64,000 nt of DNA from CAWEWH01 sp963812775 (GCA_963812775.1 CAWEWH010000009.1:62001-126000); one strand, 5' to 3'. Shown: positions 53,448 through 62,236, counted from the first letter of the stretch. Notes: generated by a model not told the origin, from the letters alone. Numbers and translations: made by a program.

Positions 53448-55329
53448 CTACTCGGCCGCGCTGCGCACCGGCTCCAGCAATTGCCTCAGCTCCGTCTCGT
53501 CCAGCGTCTCCTTCTCGAGCAGGCGCCGGGCCGTGCGCTCGAGCGTGTCGCGCTGCTCGCGTGAGGATCTTGAGCGTGCGCTGGAAGGTGCGCTCGATGA
53601 TGGCTCGCACCTCCGTCGTCGACGGTCGCCGCCGTCTCGCTCGGCATAGTCGCGCTCGCGCGGCAGGCCCGGCAGGTCGGGCCCGCCGAGGAAGCTGCGC
53701 GGCTCGCGGTCATAGGCGACGTTGCCGATCTTCTCCGACATGCCGTAGCGGGTCACCATGCTCCGCGCGATGTCGGTCACGCGCCGGAGGTCGTCGGCCG
53801 CGCCGGTCGACAGGTGCCCGAAGACGACGAGCTCCGCTGCCCGGCCGCCGAGCAGCACCGCCATCTTGTTCTCGAGCTCCTCGCGCGTCATCAGGAAGCG
53901 GTCCTCGGTCGGCCGCTGGATGGTGTAGCCGAGCGCGCCCACCCCGCGCGGGATGATCGACACCTTGTGCACCGGGTCGGCTGCCCGGCAGCGACAGTGC
54001 GACCAGCGCATGACCCATCTCGTGATAGGCGACGATCTCGCGCTCGCGCGGATTGAGCAGCCGGTTGCGCTTCTCGAGGCCGGCGACGATGCGCTCCACC
54101 GCGTTGTTGAAGTCGGCCATGCGTGACCGCGTCGCTGCCGCGCCGCGTGGCCAGCAGCGCCGCCTCGTTCACCAGGTTGGCCAGGTCGGCGCCCGTGAAG
54201 CCGGGCGTCAGCGCCGCGACCTTCTCGGGCTCGACGTCGGCCGCGAGCTTCACCTTCTTCATGTGCACCTGAAGGATCTCGATGCGGCCCTTCTTGTCGG
54301 GCCGGTCGACGAGCACCTGACGGTCGAAGCGGCCGGCCCGCAGCAGCGCCGGATCGAGGATTTCCGGCCGGTTGGTGGCCGCGAGGATGACGAGGCCCGA
54401 TGCGGGTGTCGAAGCCGTCCATCTCGACGAGCAGCTGGTTGAGCGTCTGCTCCTTCTCGTCGTGGCCGCCCGCCATAGGGGCCGATGCCGCGGGCGCGGC
54501 CGAGCGCGTCGAGCTCGTCGATGAAGATGATGGCCGGCGCCTTCTCGCGCGCCTGCTCGAACAGGTCGCGCACGCGCGCCGCGCCGACGCCGACGAACAT
54601 CTCGACGAACTCCGAGCCCGAGATCGAGAAGAACGGCACCTTCGCCTCGCCGGCCACCGCCTTGGCGAGCAGCGTCTTGCCGGTGCCGGGCGGGCCGACC
54701 AGCAGCACGCCCTTGGGCATGCGTCCGCCGAGGCGCGCTGTAGCGCTCCGGGTCCTTGAGGAAGTCGACGATCTCGGCAGCTCGTCCTTGGCCTCGTCGA
54801 CGCCGGCCACGTCCTCGAAGGTGACGCCGGTGTCGGTCTCGACATAGATCTTCGCCTTGCTCTTGCCGATCGACATGAGGCCGCCGCCGAGGCCCTGGCC
54901 ATGCGCCGGCCAAGCCACATCCACACGCCGAAGAACAGCACGACCGGCATGATCCAGGACAGGAGGTCGCGCAGGAACGTCGCTCTCGATCTGGCCGGTG
55001 AAGCGGACATTGTATTTCTGCAGTTCGCTCGGCGAATTCCGGATCGACCCGGGTGGTGACGAACTGTGACTCTTGCCGTTCTCGAGCGGCTCCTTGAGCT
55101 TGCCCTGGATGAAGCGATCGGAGATGCCGACCTCCGCCACCTTGCCGTCCTTCAGGAGCTGCTGGAACTGGCTGTACGGGATGGTGGCCACCTGGGTGGC
55201 GACCGACATGACATACTGGATGAGGAAGAGGCCGACGAAGGCCGCGACCGCGAAGCCGACATTGAAGCGGGTCTGCTTGGGCAAGGGATTCCTGGGCAAG
55301 GAATTCTTGGGCACGGGATTCTTGGGCAA
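53448..55329 (-). pseudogene. ftsH: FtsH-family AAA zinc metalloprotease, heavily frameshifted
   Basis: Membrane-anchored ATP-dependent protease, about 625 residues when joined. Features recovered across frames: repeat-rich N-terminus (PLPKNPVPKNSLPRNPLPKQ), a membrane segment (VGFAVAAFVGLFLIQYVMSV), Walker A VLLVGPPGTGKTLLAKAVAG, Walker B PAIIFIDELDALGRARGIG, arginine-finger region RAGRFDRQVLVDRP, the zinc motif AYHEMGHALVALSLPG and the end LRQLLEPVRSAAE. At least nine frame changes occur, so no complete product can be made from the given sequence. The likely start is TTG 55329 after AGGAG. A second, divergent HtrA protease gene follows, suggesting a protein quality-control pair. Confidence 0.8.
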
Positions 55330-55336
55330 CGGGTTC
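55277..55336. repeat. 15-bp tandem repeat, four units, at the FtsH N-terminus
   Basis: Units like TTGGGCAAGGGATTC run from 55277 to 55336. On the minus strand they encode an (N/S)-P/L-(L/V)-P-(K/R) repeat. The number of units is a likely polymorphic feature. Confidence 0.8.
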
Positions 55337-55607
55337 TCCTGCTCGCTACGCGACGCTAACGCCGAGCCGGCTCCAGCGTTGCACGGATAGGCACGCACCC
55401 CAACCTGGTCACCCCGTGCGCACCGCAGCCGAGCCCTGCGCCCCCGCACCGCAGCCCGGCATCGGGCCTATTCCAATAGATCGAGGGTGCGCTGCGGCGC
55501 GCACGGGGTGACTGCCGTAGAGGACGGACACAGGCGGCCCCTTGTCATTTGTCGCGGCCGCCCCCCATTTCAAGCCTCGGGGGGCACCGAACGACTGGAA
55601 CAATTCC

Positions 55608-56742
55608 GTGCAAGACCGAACCGCCCGCCTCCTGCTCGTCGTGGTGGCCTTTCTCCTCGGCCTCTATGTGTTGAAGCCTTATGTGGACAATTATTTCCTG
55701 GCCGCCACGACGCCGCGCACCGTCGCCGCCCGCGGCGAGCTCGCGGCCACCGAGCAATCGACCATCAAGCTGTTCGAGGCGGTCTCGCCCTCCGTCGTGC
55801 AGGTGGTTGCGCGCCGCGCCGGCGGGCTCACGCTCGACGGCGACGAGAGCCACACGCCGGGCATGCCGCCCGGCGGCGGCCAGGGTGCGGCCTCCGGCTC
55901 GGGCTTCGTCTGGGACGCGGCCGGCCACGTCGTGACCAACGACCACGTCGTGGCGAAGGCCACGCGAGGTCGCCGTGCGCCTCGGTTCCGGCGAGGTTCT
56001 GGCGCGCCGATGTGGTGGGCACCGCGCCCAACTTCGATCTCGCGGTGCTGCGCATCCGCGGCAGCGGCTCGCTGCCGCCGCCGGTCGCGGTCGGCAGCTC
56101 CGGCGACCTCAAGGTCGGCCAGTCGGTGTTCGCCATCGGCAATCCCGTTCGGCCTCGACCAGTCGCTGACGACCGGCATCATCAGCGCGCTGAAGCGGCG
56201 CCTGCCGACCCGCAACGGCCGCGAGATCGCCAACGTGATCCAGACCGACGCGGCCATCAATCCCGGCAATTCCGGCGGCCCGCTGCTCGACAGTCGCCGG
56301 CCGCGTCATCGGCGTCAACACGGCCATCATCTCGCCGTCCGGCTCCAATGCCGGCATCGGCTTCGCGGTGCCGATCGACACGGTGAACCGCGATCGTGCC
56401 GCAGCTCATCAAGGACCGGCGCGTGCCGACCGCCGGGCATCGGCATCGTGGCGGCCAACGAAGCGGTGGCCGGGCGCGCTCGGTGTCGAGGGCGTCGTCA
56501 TCGTCAGCACCGCGCCGGGCTCGGGTGCCGCCCGCGCCGGTCTCACCGGCGTCGATGTCAATCGCGGCACGCTCGGCGACGTGATCGTCGCGGCCAACGG
56601 GCGAAAAGTGCGCCGCCTCTCCGACCTCGTCGAGGTCATCGACGCGGCGGGCATCGGCAAGTCGGTGCAGCTCACGGTGGAGCGCGACGGCCGCGCCCGC
56701 GAGGTGCCGGTCGAGGTGAGCGATGTCGGGCGGGCCTCATAG
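55608..56742 (+). pseudogene. Trypsin-like S1C serine protease (HtrA/DegP family), frameshifted
   Basis: About 375 residues. An N-terminal membrane anchor (LLLVVVAFLLGLYVLKPYVD) leads to a trypsin domain with His in GHVVTNDHVVAK, Asp in APNFDLAVLRI and Ser in INPGNSGGPLLDS, followed by one PDZ domain ending LTVERDGRAREVPVEV. Seven or so frame changes are seen from 55965 on; the usual form is one extra C that splits a GG. GTG 55608 is the likely start. Divergent from ftsH; the two intergenic ends probably share control. Periplasmic protein quality control is the expected role. Confidence 0.8.
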
Positions 56743-56743
56743 C

Positions 56744-56850
56744 GCATGATCCCGAAAAGTGTGAGCGGTTTTCGGATGAGATCATGCGCCAAATCAAAAA
56801 CATGGCGCATGATCCCGAAAAGTGTGAGCGGTTTTCGGATGAGATCATGC
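56744..56850. repeat. Two tandem 44-bp palindromes, period 63 bp
   Basis: Units 56744-56787 and 56807-56850 are identical in sequence (GCATGATCCCGAAAAGTGTG core) and separated by 19 bases (GCCAAATCAAAAACATGGC). They follow the protease stop. Confidence 0.85.
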
Positions 56851-56868
56851 GCCAAATCAAAAAACATG

Positions 56869-56923
56869 ACGGAGGACGGAGAACAGAGGACGGAATATCC
56901 GTCGTCTGTTCTCCGTCGTCCGT
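56869..56923. repeat. 26-bp imperfect hairpin of the GACGGAGGACGGA family
   Basis: Two 26-base arms (ACGGAGGACGGAGAACAGAG first) with a 3-base loop and two mismatches. Related one-sided fragments (CCGTCCTCCGTCGTC) appear at about 58368, 58944 and 63175. No gene nearby. Confidence 0.75.
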
Positions 56924-56931
56924 TAGGGGAA

Positions 56932-56971
56932 GAGCCCGTCCCCGGGTTTAGCTTGGGACGGGGACGGGCTC
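56932..56971. other. 13-bp perfect hairpin, possible terminator
   Basis: GAGCCCGTCCCCG and CGGGGACGGGCTC pair around a 14-base loop. No T-run follows, so its role in termination is uncertain. Confidence 0.4.
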
Positions 56972-57218
56972 CCCTGGCCGCGCCCGACCGGAGGGACGGG
57001 CACGCGGGTAACCTTAGCGCAGGCCAGCTAGCGCGAATAGCGCCGGCCCTGGCAAACGATATTCATGTGCCCTATCAGCCGCTTAGAGCGCGTCGCTGCA
57101 GCGCGGCCTTCGCCTTTGGCGTGCAGCCGCCGCCGGATGCAGTCAGGGAAGGCTTTCGGCCTCGCCGGTGACGTGGCACAATTGGCTTTCAGATGTGGAC
57201 CACAGAGAAGGACAAGAA

Positions 57219-57503
57219 ATGAAGAAATTCGCTGCACTTGCGTTGGCGGTGCCTCTGGCGCTGGGACTGGGCGTCGGCGCTGCGAGCGCCGCGTCGGTTT
57301 CGTCCGGCGCACTCGACGTGCTCGTCAACAGCGAGGCACTCAGGGACGGCACCGGCGAGACGGCCAAGGACTATGTGGCACCGGCGCAGTACTATTACGG
57401 CTACCGCCGCCGCTACTACAAGCCGCGCTATCGCTATTACCGGCCGTATTATCGGCCCTACTACCGGCCGTACTATCGGCCTTACGGCTATTACGGCTAC
57501 TGA
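57219..57503 (+). CDS. Secreted Tyr/Arg/Pro-rich repeat protein
   Basis: 94 residues. Signal peptide LALAVPLALGLGVGAASAA is followed by a short acidic part and then a C-terminal array of RYYRPYY repeats (RYRYYRPYYRPYYRPYYRPY) ending GYYGY. The family is unknown; many such small Tyr-rich envelope proteins exist in rhizobia. AAGGACAAGAA precedes ATG 57219. Paralogues with a different repeat lie at 57627 and 58966. A terminator follows. Confidence 0.7.
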   Translation: MKKFAALALAVPLALGLGVGAASAASVSSGALDVLVNSEALRDGTGETAKDYVAPAQYYYGYRRRYYKPRYRYYRPYYRPYYRPYYRPYGYYGY

Positions 57504-57529
57504 GCCCGACCTCAAAGTCTTGGGCTTTC

Positions 57530-57562
57530 AAGAGCGGGGCCAGCGCCCCGCTCTTTGCTTTT
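57530..57562 (+). terminator. Rho-independent terminator after the Tyr-rich protein gene
   Basis: AAGAGCGGGGC pairs with GCCCCGCTCTT around a short loop and is followed by TTTGCTTTTG. Confidence 0.75.
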
Positions 57563-57626
57563 GCGGGCAGACGAGCCAGCGGCCGCTGAGCGCACCAACT
57601 TTCATCACGTCGCGCTCTGGGCCGCG

Positions 57627-57866
57627 CTAGTAGTACCGGTAGCGGTACCGCGCGTAGCCGGGGCGATAGTAACCTCGATAGCCATAGCCACCATAGCCAT
57701 AGCCATAGTTCGGGTAGACGGTGCTTCTGCCGGGACGGTGGTTGCGCCCATAGCCGTCGTAGCCATAGCCATAGCCGCCGTAGCCGCCATAGCCATAGCC
57801 ATACTGGGCCTCGGCGGTGCCCGCGAGGGCAACCACCGTGGCGAGGGCGAGGATGATGGTCTTCAT
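57627..57866 (-). CDS. Small secreted Gly/Tyr-rich protein
   Basis: 79 residues: signal peptide TIILALATVVALAGTAEAQ, then GYGYGGYGGYGYGYDGYGRN and a YRGYYRPGYARYRYRYY end. Its signal peptide resembles that of the gene at 58966, so the two are paralogues. Function unknown; likely a cell-envelope glycine-rich protein. Confidence 0.65.
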   Translation of the reverse strand: MKTIILALATVVALAGTAEAQYGYGYGGYGGYGYGYDGYGRNHRPGRSTVYPNYGYGYGGYGYRGYYRPGYARYRYRYY

Positions 57867-58033
57867 GACACTCCTCTTCGAATGCGCGAGGCGAGGCGCC
57901 CGCTGCTGGATGCTAGGGCGGCTCGGGGCGCGCTCTCCTTGACCTGCATCAAGCCGCGGCGGGTGACGCGGGCCGCAGGCGCGCGGCGGGTCGGCGCTTG
58001 TGCGCGGCCCCCTCTCCTCTCGCGGCTACGGTC

Positions 58034-58334
58034 TTCACACATTTGACTCGTGCTTGGCGTGATGACGTTTGGCTGCCTCGGCGCCTGATCCCTCCCCTCA
58101 AGGGGAGGGTGCCGAGCAGCGGAGCTGCGAGGCGGGTGGGGTCGCGAACGTTGATGCAAGTGCGACCCCCTCCGGCTGCGCACTGATCTCGGGCTTGCCC
58201 GAGATCAGCATCATGAATTACGCAAGTCGGGTAAACCCGACTTGCGGTGCGCGGCCACCTCCCCCTAGAGGGGGAGGATCAGCGCGCCCAGCGAGTCGAC
58301 CAGAAGACACCCCGCTCGTATCTGAATCCGTGAA
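58034..58334. mobile_element. MITE-like element, copy 2 (301 bp), inverted, with nested insertion
   Basis: Reverse-complement relative of copy 1 at 47667. One end keeps TTCACACATTTGACTCG; the other is decayed (TGAATCCGTGAA). Internal order is the same (GGGAGG hairpins, ACCCGCCTCGCAG block, GCGGCC joint). It is about 60 bp longer than copy 1 because of the palindrome pair at 58183-58245. Confidence 0.65.
58183..58245. repeat. Nested double palindrome inserted in the MITE
   Basis: CTGATCTCGGGCTTGCCCGA-GATCAG and GCAAGTCGGGTAAACCCGAC-TTGC are two hairpins in tandem, both built on TCGGG...CCCGA. The same pair, slightly changed, lies at 62323-62382, again inside another repeat. Confidence 0.75.
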
Positions 58335-58487
58335 TCCCGTCGTCCCCCGCGAGACGGCGCATCGGCCATCCGTCCTCCGTCGTCGGCGCGGCGCCACGCG
58401 CCGCCTCTCGCGCATGTGCCGGCGCTTGACCCAACTCAACAACAGGATTCTGCTGCGCTCACGCCACGCGAACGGGAGGGGCACGCG

Positions 58488-58712
58488 ATGGCAACCATCA
58501 TGATCACCTGTCCCGTCATGGATCGGCCGGTCAGCACCGGCATCCTCGTGGACGGTGGGACGCGTCTCTCGGACGCGCAGCTCTTCGTGCCGTTGCGCTG
58601 CGGGCTGTGCGGGGTGCTGCATTTCTGGTGCATGAAGGAGGCCTGGTGCGACGAGGCCGTGCCGCTGCACCGCCCGCCGCTTGCGGCGGCGCCGGCGGCG
58701 GTTCGAGGTTAG
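58488..58712 (+). CDS. Small conserved protein with a Cys-x-x-Cys-type centre
   Basis: 74 residues. TIMITCPVMDRPVSTGILVD, then LFVPLRCGLCGVLHFWCMKE has a CxxC followed by a His/Trp; this resembles short conserved proteins with a zinc-ribbon-like GCxxCGxxH knuckle. Function unknown. GGAGGGG eight bases before ATG 58488 sets the start. Confidence 0.55.
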   Translation: MATIMITCPVMDRPVSTGILVDGGTRLSDAQLFVPLRCGLCGVLHFWCMKEAWCDEAVPLHRPPLAAAPAAVRG

Positions 58713-58965
58713 AACAGGCGCGCCTTCCCTCTCCCCTTGCGGGAGAGGGTGCCTCGGCGAAGCCGGGGCCGCCCTCCGCGCAAAACGACAGCGGAGAGAG
58801 CACCGATCAACTCTCTGTCATCCGTGGTCTGCCGTCCGTCGTCCGAGACGCGCAGACACGGGAGCCATTCCGTCATGCCGCCTCATCGTCATGGCCGCGC
58901 TTGTCGCGGCCATCCACGCCTTGGGAGGACAGCGGATCGACCCATCCGTCCTCCTCCGTCGTCCG

Positions 58966-59211
58966 TCAGTACCCGTAGCGATACTGCCGGGCGCCGTAGC
59001 TCGGCGCGTATTCGTAGTTCGGCTCGGCGTTGTAGCGCGGCCTGGCGCGGTAGCCATAATTATCGTCGTAGCCATAGCCGCCCTGGTAGCCGCTATAGCC
59101 GCTGTAGCCGTAGTCGCGATCGCTGCCGTAGCTGCGGCGGTAGGAACCTTGGGCCTCGGCGACCGTCGTCAGCGCGACGACGGTGGCGAAAGCAAGCATG
59201 ATGGTCTTCAT
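58966..59211 (-). CDS. Small secreted Tyr/Gly/Ser-rich protein
   Basis: 81 residues: signal peptide TIMLAFATVVALTTVAEAQ, then YGSDRDYGYSGYSGYQGGYG and YNAEPNYEYAPSYGARQYRY. It is a paralogue of the gene at 57627, sharing the Met-Lys-Thr-Ile start and LAxATVVAL signal. Start at 59211 (Met-Lys-Thr-Ile) chosen by this similarity. Function unknown. Confidence 0.65.
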   Translation of the reverse strand: MKTIMLAFATVVALTTVAEAQGSYRRSYGSDRDYGYSGYSGYQGGYGYDDNYGYRARPRYNAEPNYEYAPSYGARQYRYGY

Positions 59212-59696
59212 TGGGACGTACTCCTGAAACGTGCTCCTGGCGCAGGATCCTGGGAGGCGCGCGGTTTCGGGCAAAGCTCCTGCGCAACGCGAGGGTTGAG
59301 AGCGCGAACCTCATTTGACACCTCGAATTTGAGACTGTCATTTGACAATTGAGGACAATTGTTCGCGCCCAGGCGAGGACGAACGGCCCGCGCCTCTACT
59401 CATCTGGGTAGGCGCGCGGCGGAGTGAAGGGCGCCGGCATGAAAAAGATGGGGGCCCCCCCAACCAAAAAGGTGGGGGACCCCCCACCGCTGTGCGAGGC
59501 GCGCCGGACGGAGCAAGGCCAGGAAAGGGGCTCTATCAACTCAGCACTAGATTCTCGATCGGCCGGCACTCCTCGCCGCGATAAATCATGCATGGCAGTT
59601 GGCGCACACAATCACCAGTTCGCTGAGCAATGTTTCTTTCCTCCGGCCATCGGAAGAGAGCTAAACGGTTGAGTATGGTGAACCGATGACCCCCGT
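59212..59696. other. 485-bp region without a gene, with short repeats
   Basis: Holds a degenerate 44-bp-family element (59241-59285), a pair of TCATTTGACA units near 59309 and 59337 flanked by GCGCGAAC and GTTCGCGC, and G/C runs (GGTGGGGGACCCCCCACC, about 59470). No protein-coding frame with family features was seen. Confidence 0.5.
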
Positions 59697-60531
59697 TCAA
59701 AGCATCACGGGTCGCTTTGTGGCCGAACTAATGGCGCCCCAGAGCTTGTGCGCCAGAGGACTCCGACTGAGAAGGCACAGCCAGTATAGCCGCTGATTGC
59801 CTGGCCCTTTGATTAGTTCGCTGTGCTTTGCCTTCGTTAGGCCGAGGCTGGCCACTTGCTCCGACCAGTAATTGAGAATTGCGGACCGCAGCGTGGTCTT
59901 GTTCATCGCGTTGTACTCGATGGCGTCCCGCCATCCCGGCGCGAACGTGTTGAACTGATCGTAGTCCTCAGAGGTGTATCGATCCACGTTGCGCTGCAAG
60001 TCGGCAATGCTGATGTGCACAAGGATGTCGATGTGCTCTAGCCTCTTGAGAACTCTTGAAAAGGTCAAACGACAGCGCGCCCAAATTATGCGGATCGAGA
60101 AACGCGAAATGTAGACCATGACGGTGTACGCTATGGACGATCCGCTCCATCGCCTCCACAGCGGGACCCGGCGTCGCCACAACTGGCGCATTGAGCGACC
60201 GCAATCGCGCATGCGTTGCGTCTAGAAGCTCTTCGTTCCAGTCCGAAATCTCAATTGATGAAAACGGCGCGAGCGACGTTAGACCTTGCTTGTAGGCGGC
60301 GACGGGGCTGCCGTCGATGTAATCTTTGGTATCGCGGATGAGCAAACGACCAGGGCCACAAAAGACATCGATGTAAGCCGCGCCGCTGCGAGTGTGATAA
60401 TTGGAACGCGCGCCCCCGGATGCCTGAATGTAATCAGTGAGCAGCTTGTGCTTTGTCTTTGCCCAACCGCCTACCTTCTCAACGACCAAGCCGTCGTCAC
60501 CAAGCGGGTACTGTTCTTCCTTGGACGGCAT
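59697..60531 (-). pseudogene. tcmP: Three-Cys-motif partner protein TcmP, frameshifted once
   Basis: About 278 residues. EKVGGWAKTKHKLLTDYIQA, then AAYIDVFCGPGRLLIRDTKD and YIDGSPVAAYKQGLTSLAPF, FLDPHNLGALSFDLFK are hallmarks of TcmP (TIGR04474), a methyltransferase-like protein of unknown activity. The frame shifts near 60050, and the next frame reads LKRLEHIDILVHISIADLQR to the end KRPVML. It is the partner gene of DUF5131 (phage Gp37/Gp68-like), whose stop lies 35 bases inside its start. Lower GC than its neighbours. Confidence 0.75.
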
Positions 60532-61411
60532 CTTTGGCGCGTCTCCCTATGGTACTGACAACAGGTACGCCGACCGGGAATTCCCTCCACAATCGGCCGT
60601 CTAGCATGCCGCCGCCCTTGCCATTACCGGGAGGTCAAGCCTCTTCGCGTCTTCAGCCGACAATCCTTGTTCCGCGACGATGGGATTATTTCGGTAGCGT
60701 TCCCCACTGCTTCAAAAATGGAGCCGCGCCGACCCGCCGACATTCGGCAATAGCGTCGCGCGCCCATTTTGGATGCGTGTGTCGGATTCTGTCGGCACGT
60801 ACGCCGCTCTCGCCCCCGATGATAACCCAATCTGGAGCGCGGCCATCAATCTCCAAACCGCCAATCGGACCTAGCGCCGGTTCATAGCTGATGAAATGGA
60901 CTATAGCTGGCAACCTCAAGTAGATGCGCAGCCCGCTGCCGATATGCGCGAGCGTCCTCAGTTGTCGTCCCAAGCCACACGTTGGCGTAGCCCTTGCCCC
61001 AATCGCTCGGAAGCATCTTGCGGATGTTTTGCGGCCGCTTTGTCAGCAGTTGCCAATCGAGTTGGTCGCACTCGCGGATCAAGCGCGAATAGGTCGGCAC
61101 GCCATTGCGGGTCGGCTTGATTGTCAAACACGTCGGCAAGTGATGCGCAGAACACGCGCTGTCGCCGACCGTGAGCACGTTGGAAATCCTGCGCCTGAGC
61201 ATTCCAAGAAAGCGGCTTTCTTCCAATAGGCAGCGGTGGTTCGTCGGCGGGGATTGTTACCCCATTTCACCTGTCCGCTGCGTTTTGCCCAACTCTCTGC
61301 GTAACAGAAGTCGCAAGCGGATGCTGCGCCGCCCGGTCTAGCAACTTTGGTGCAGCCGACCCACGGGTTAAAGGTCGAATCGGTCCATTCAATTTTCGAC
61401 TGCGCAGCCAT
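60497..61411 (-). pseudogene. DUF5131 (phage Gp37/Gp68-like) protein, frameshifted
   Basis: About 305 residues when corrected. KIEWTDSTFNPWVGCTKVAR and CDFCYAESWAKRSG carry the three-cysteine signature for which TcmP is named; later conserved parts are VFCASLADVFDNQADPQWRA, ECDQLDWQLLTKRPQNIRKM, NVWLGTTTEDARAYRQR, HFISYEPALGPIGGLEIDGR and WVIIGGESGVRADRIRHTHP. Five or six single-base changes break it (near 61213, 61082, 60970, 60694, 60637). The corrected C-terminus reads GRLWREFPVGVPVVSTIGRR and stops at 60497, overlapping tcmP by 35 bases. Probably a radical-type or nucleic-acid-linked pair, role unknown. Confidence 0.7.
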
Positions 61412-61791
61412 GCGCGAATCGTACCATGAATGCGCGCGCGCAGTCTCAGCGTTCAAAGCTTGCCGCCGGCACCCTCATCCTCGCTCGCGTGAGCGCAGGA
61501 TGTTGCACTCCCCGGAGGGCCAAACGTGCTGCGCGCGTGGGCATGGCAGGGCGACATGAGACTTTCTTGGTCGCGAGGGACTGCGCCCGGCGGCCACCGC
61601 GCTCGCTTCAACCGAGCTAGCAACCGCCCGACTGTCATCGCGCGCCACTCGGCGCCCCGCGATGTGTGCGATCGCCGTGAGAATTGAGAACATCAGCGAC
61701 GCCCTGCAGGGATATGACGCCGCGTCGGCTGAAGGGGCTGCCCGAAAGCAGTGGGCGCCAATCCAAGGCGAGAAAATATGCAAATATAGGC

Positions 61792-61821
61792 TTGACAACC
61801 TACGACCCGTTTCCCTATAGT
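61792..61821 (+). promoter_or_regulatory. Strong sigma-70-type promoter for a non-coding region
   Basis: TTGACA (61792-61797) and TATAGT (61816-61821) are separated by 18 bases. Both boxes are near consensus (6/6 and 5/6). No coding frame with a ribosome site follows within 700 bases on this strand. Confidence 0.7.
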
Positions 61822-61827
61822 CAACAA

Positions 61828-62236
61828 ACCACGTCCCCGGAAGGGCGCGCAAGGCCTTGCGAGCCAGGTGTGGGTGACGACGGCGAGGCAGGACCCGCGG
61901 TGACGCGCGGGCGATGTCTTGGTGGCTCATGCGGGTGGCCGTAGCTGGACGCGCTCGTCGTGAGTTGGGCGGTGGCCTCAGCTCTCGTTCGCAGACGGGA
62001 GACGGGGCGGCCTAAGCCCGAAGCGGACCCGTCCGGCGCTCTGTCGGAAGGGCAGGCCCGTCAAGCCGCCTGCGGATGCGCGAAGCAGCCGAGGGACGCA
62101 AGGGAGCAAGCCACAAAACACCGTGCGCGGGAGGTCTGGGCGTTTGGCCCGGCGGCTTCCTGAACTGAATACGTTCTTCTGAGCGCTCGCGCCGTTGGCG
62201 CCCGCCGCTCGGACCTCCCGCGTGGGCCCTTCCTGA
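61828..62236 (+). ncRNA. Candidate structured non-coding RNA
   Basis: Downstream of the strong promoter and without an identifiable gene. It holds a perfect 14-base palindrome (CGCAAGGCCTTGCG, 61848-61861) and a long-range 11-base pair CGCGGGAGGTC (62126-62136) with GACCTCCCGCG (62212-62222). The layout, promoter then CCCCGGAAGGG then a GC-rich paired 3' part, recalls a non-coding segment that I remember as recurrent in Bradyrhizobium genomes; I cannot name it. Ends are uncertain. Confidence 0.35.

Noticed and set aside
53448..56742. Programmed ribosomal frameshifting
   Set aside because: Too many shifts, no slippery heptamers at the sites, and the breaks do not lie at conserved positions.
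57010..57200. tRNA gene between the protease and Tyr-rich protein genes
   Set aside because: Paired stems for a cloverleaf and a T-loop consensus could not be found.
61475..61930. 151-residue minus-strand open frame
   Set aside because: No ribosome site, no conserved motif, and it crosses a strong promoter reading the other way.
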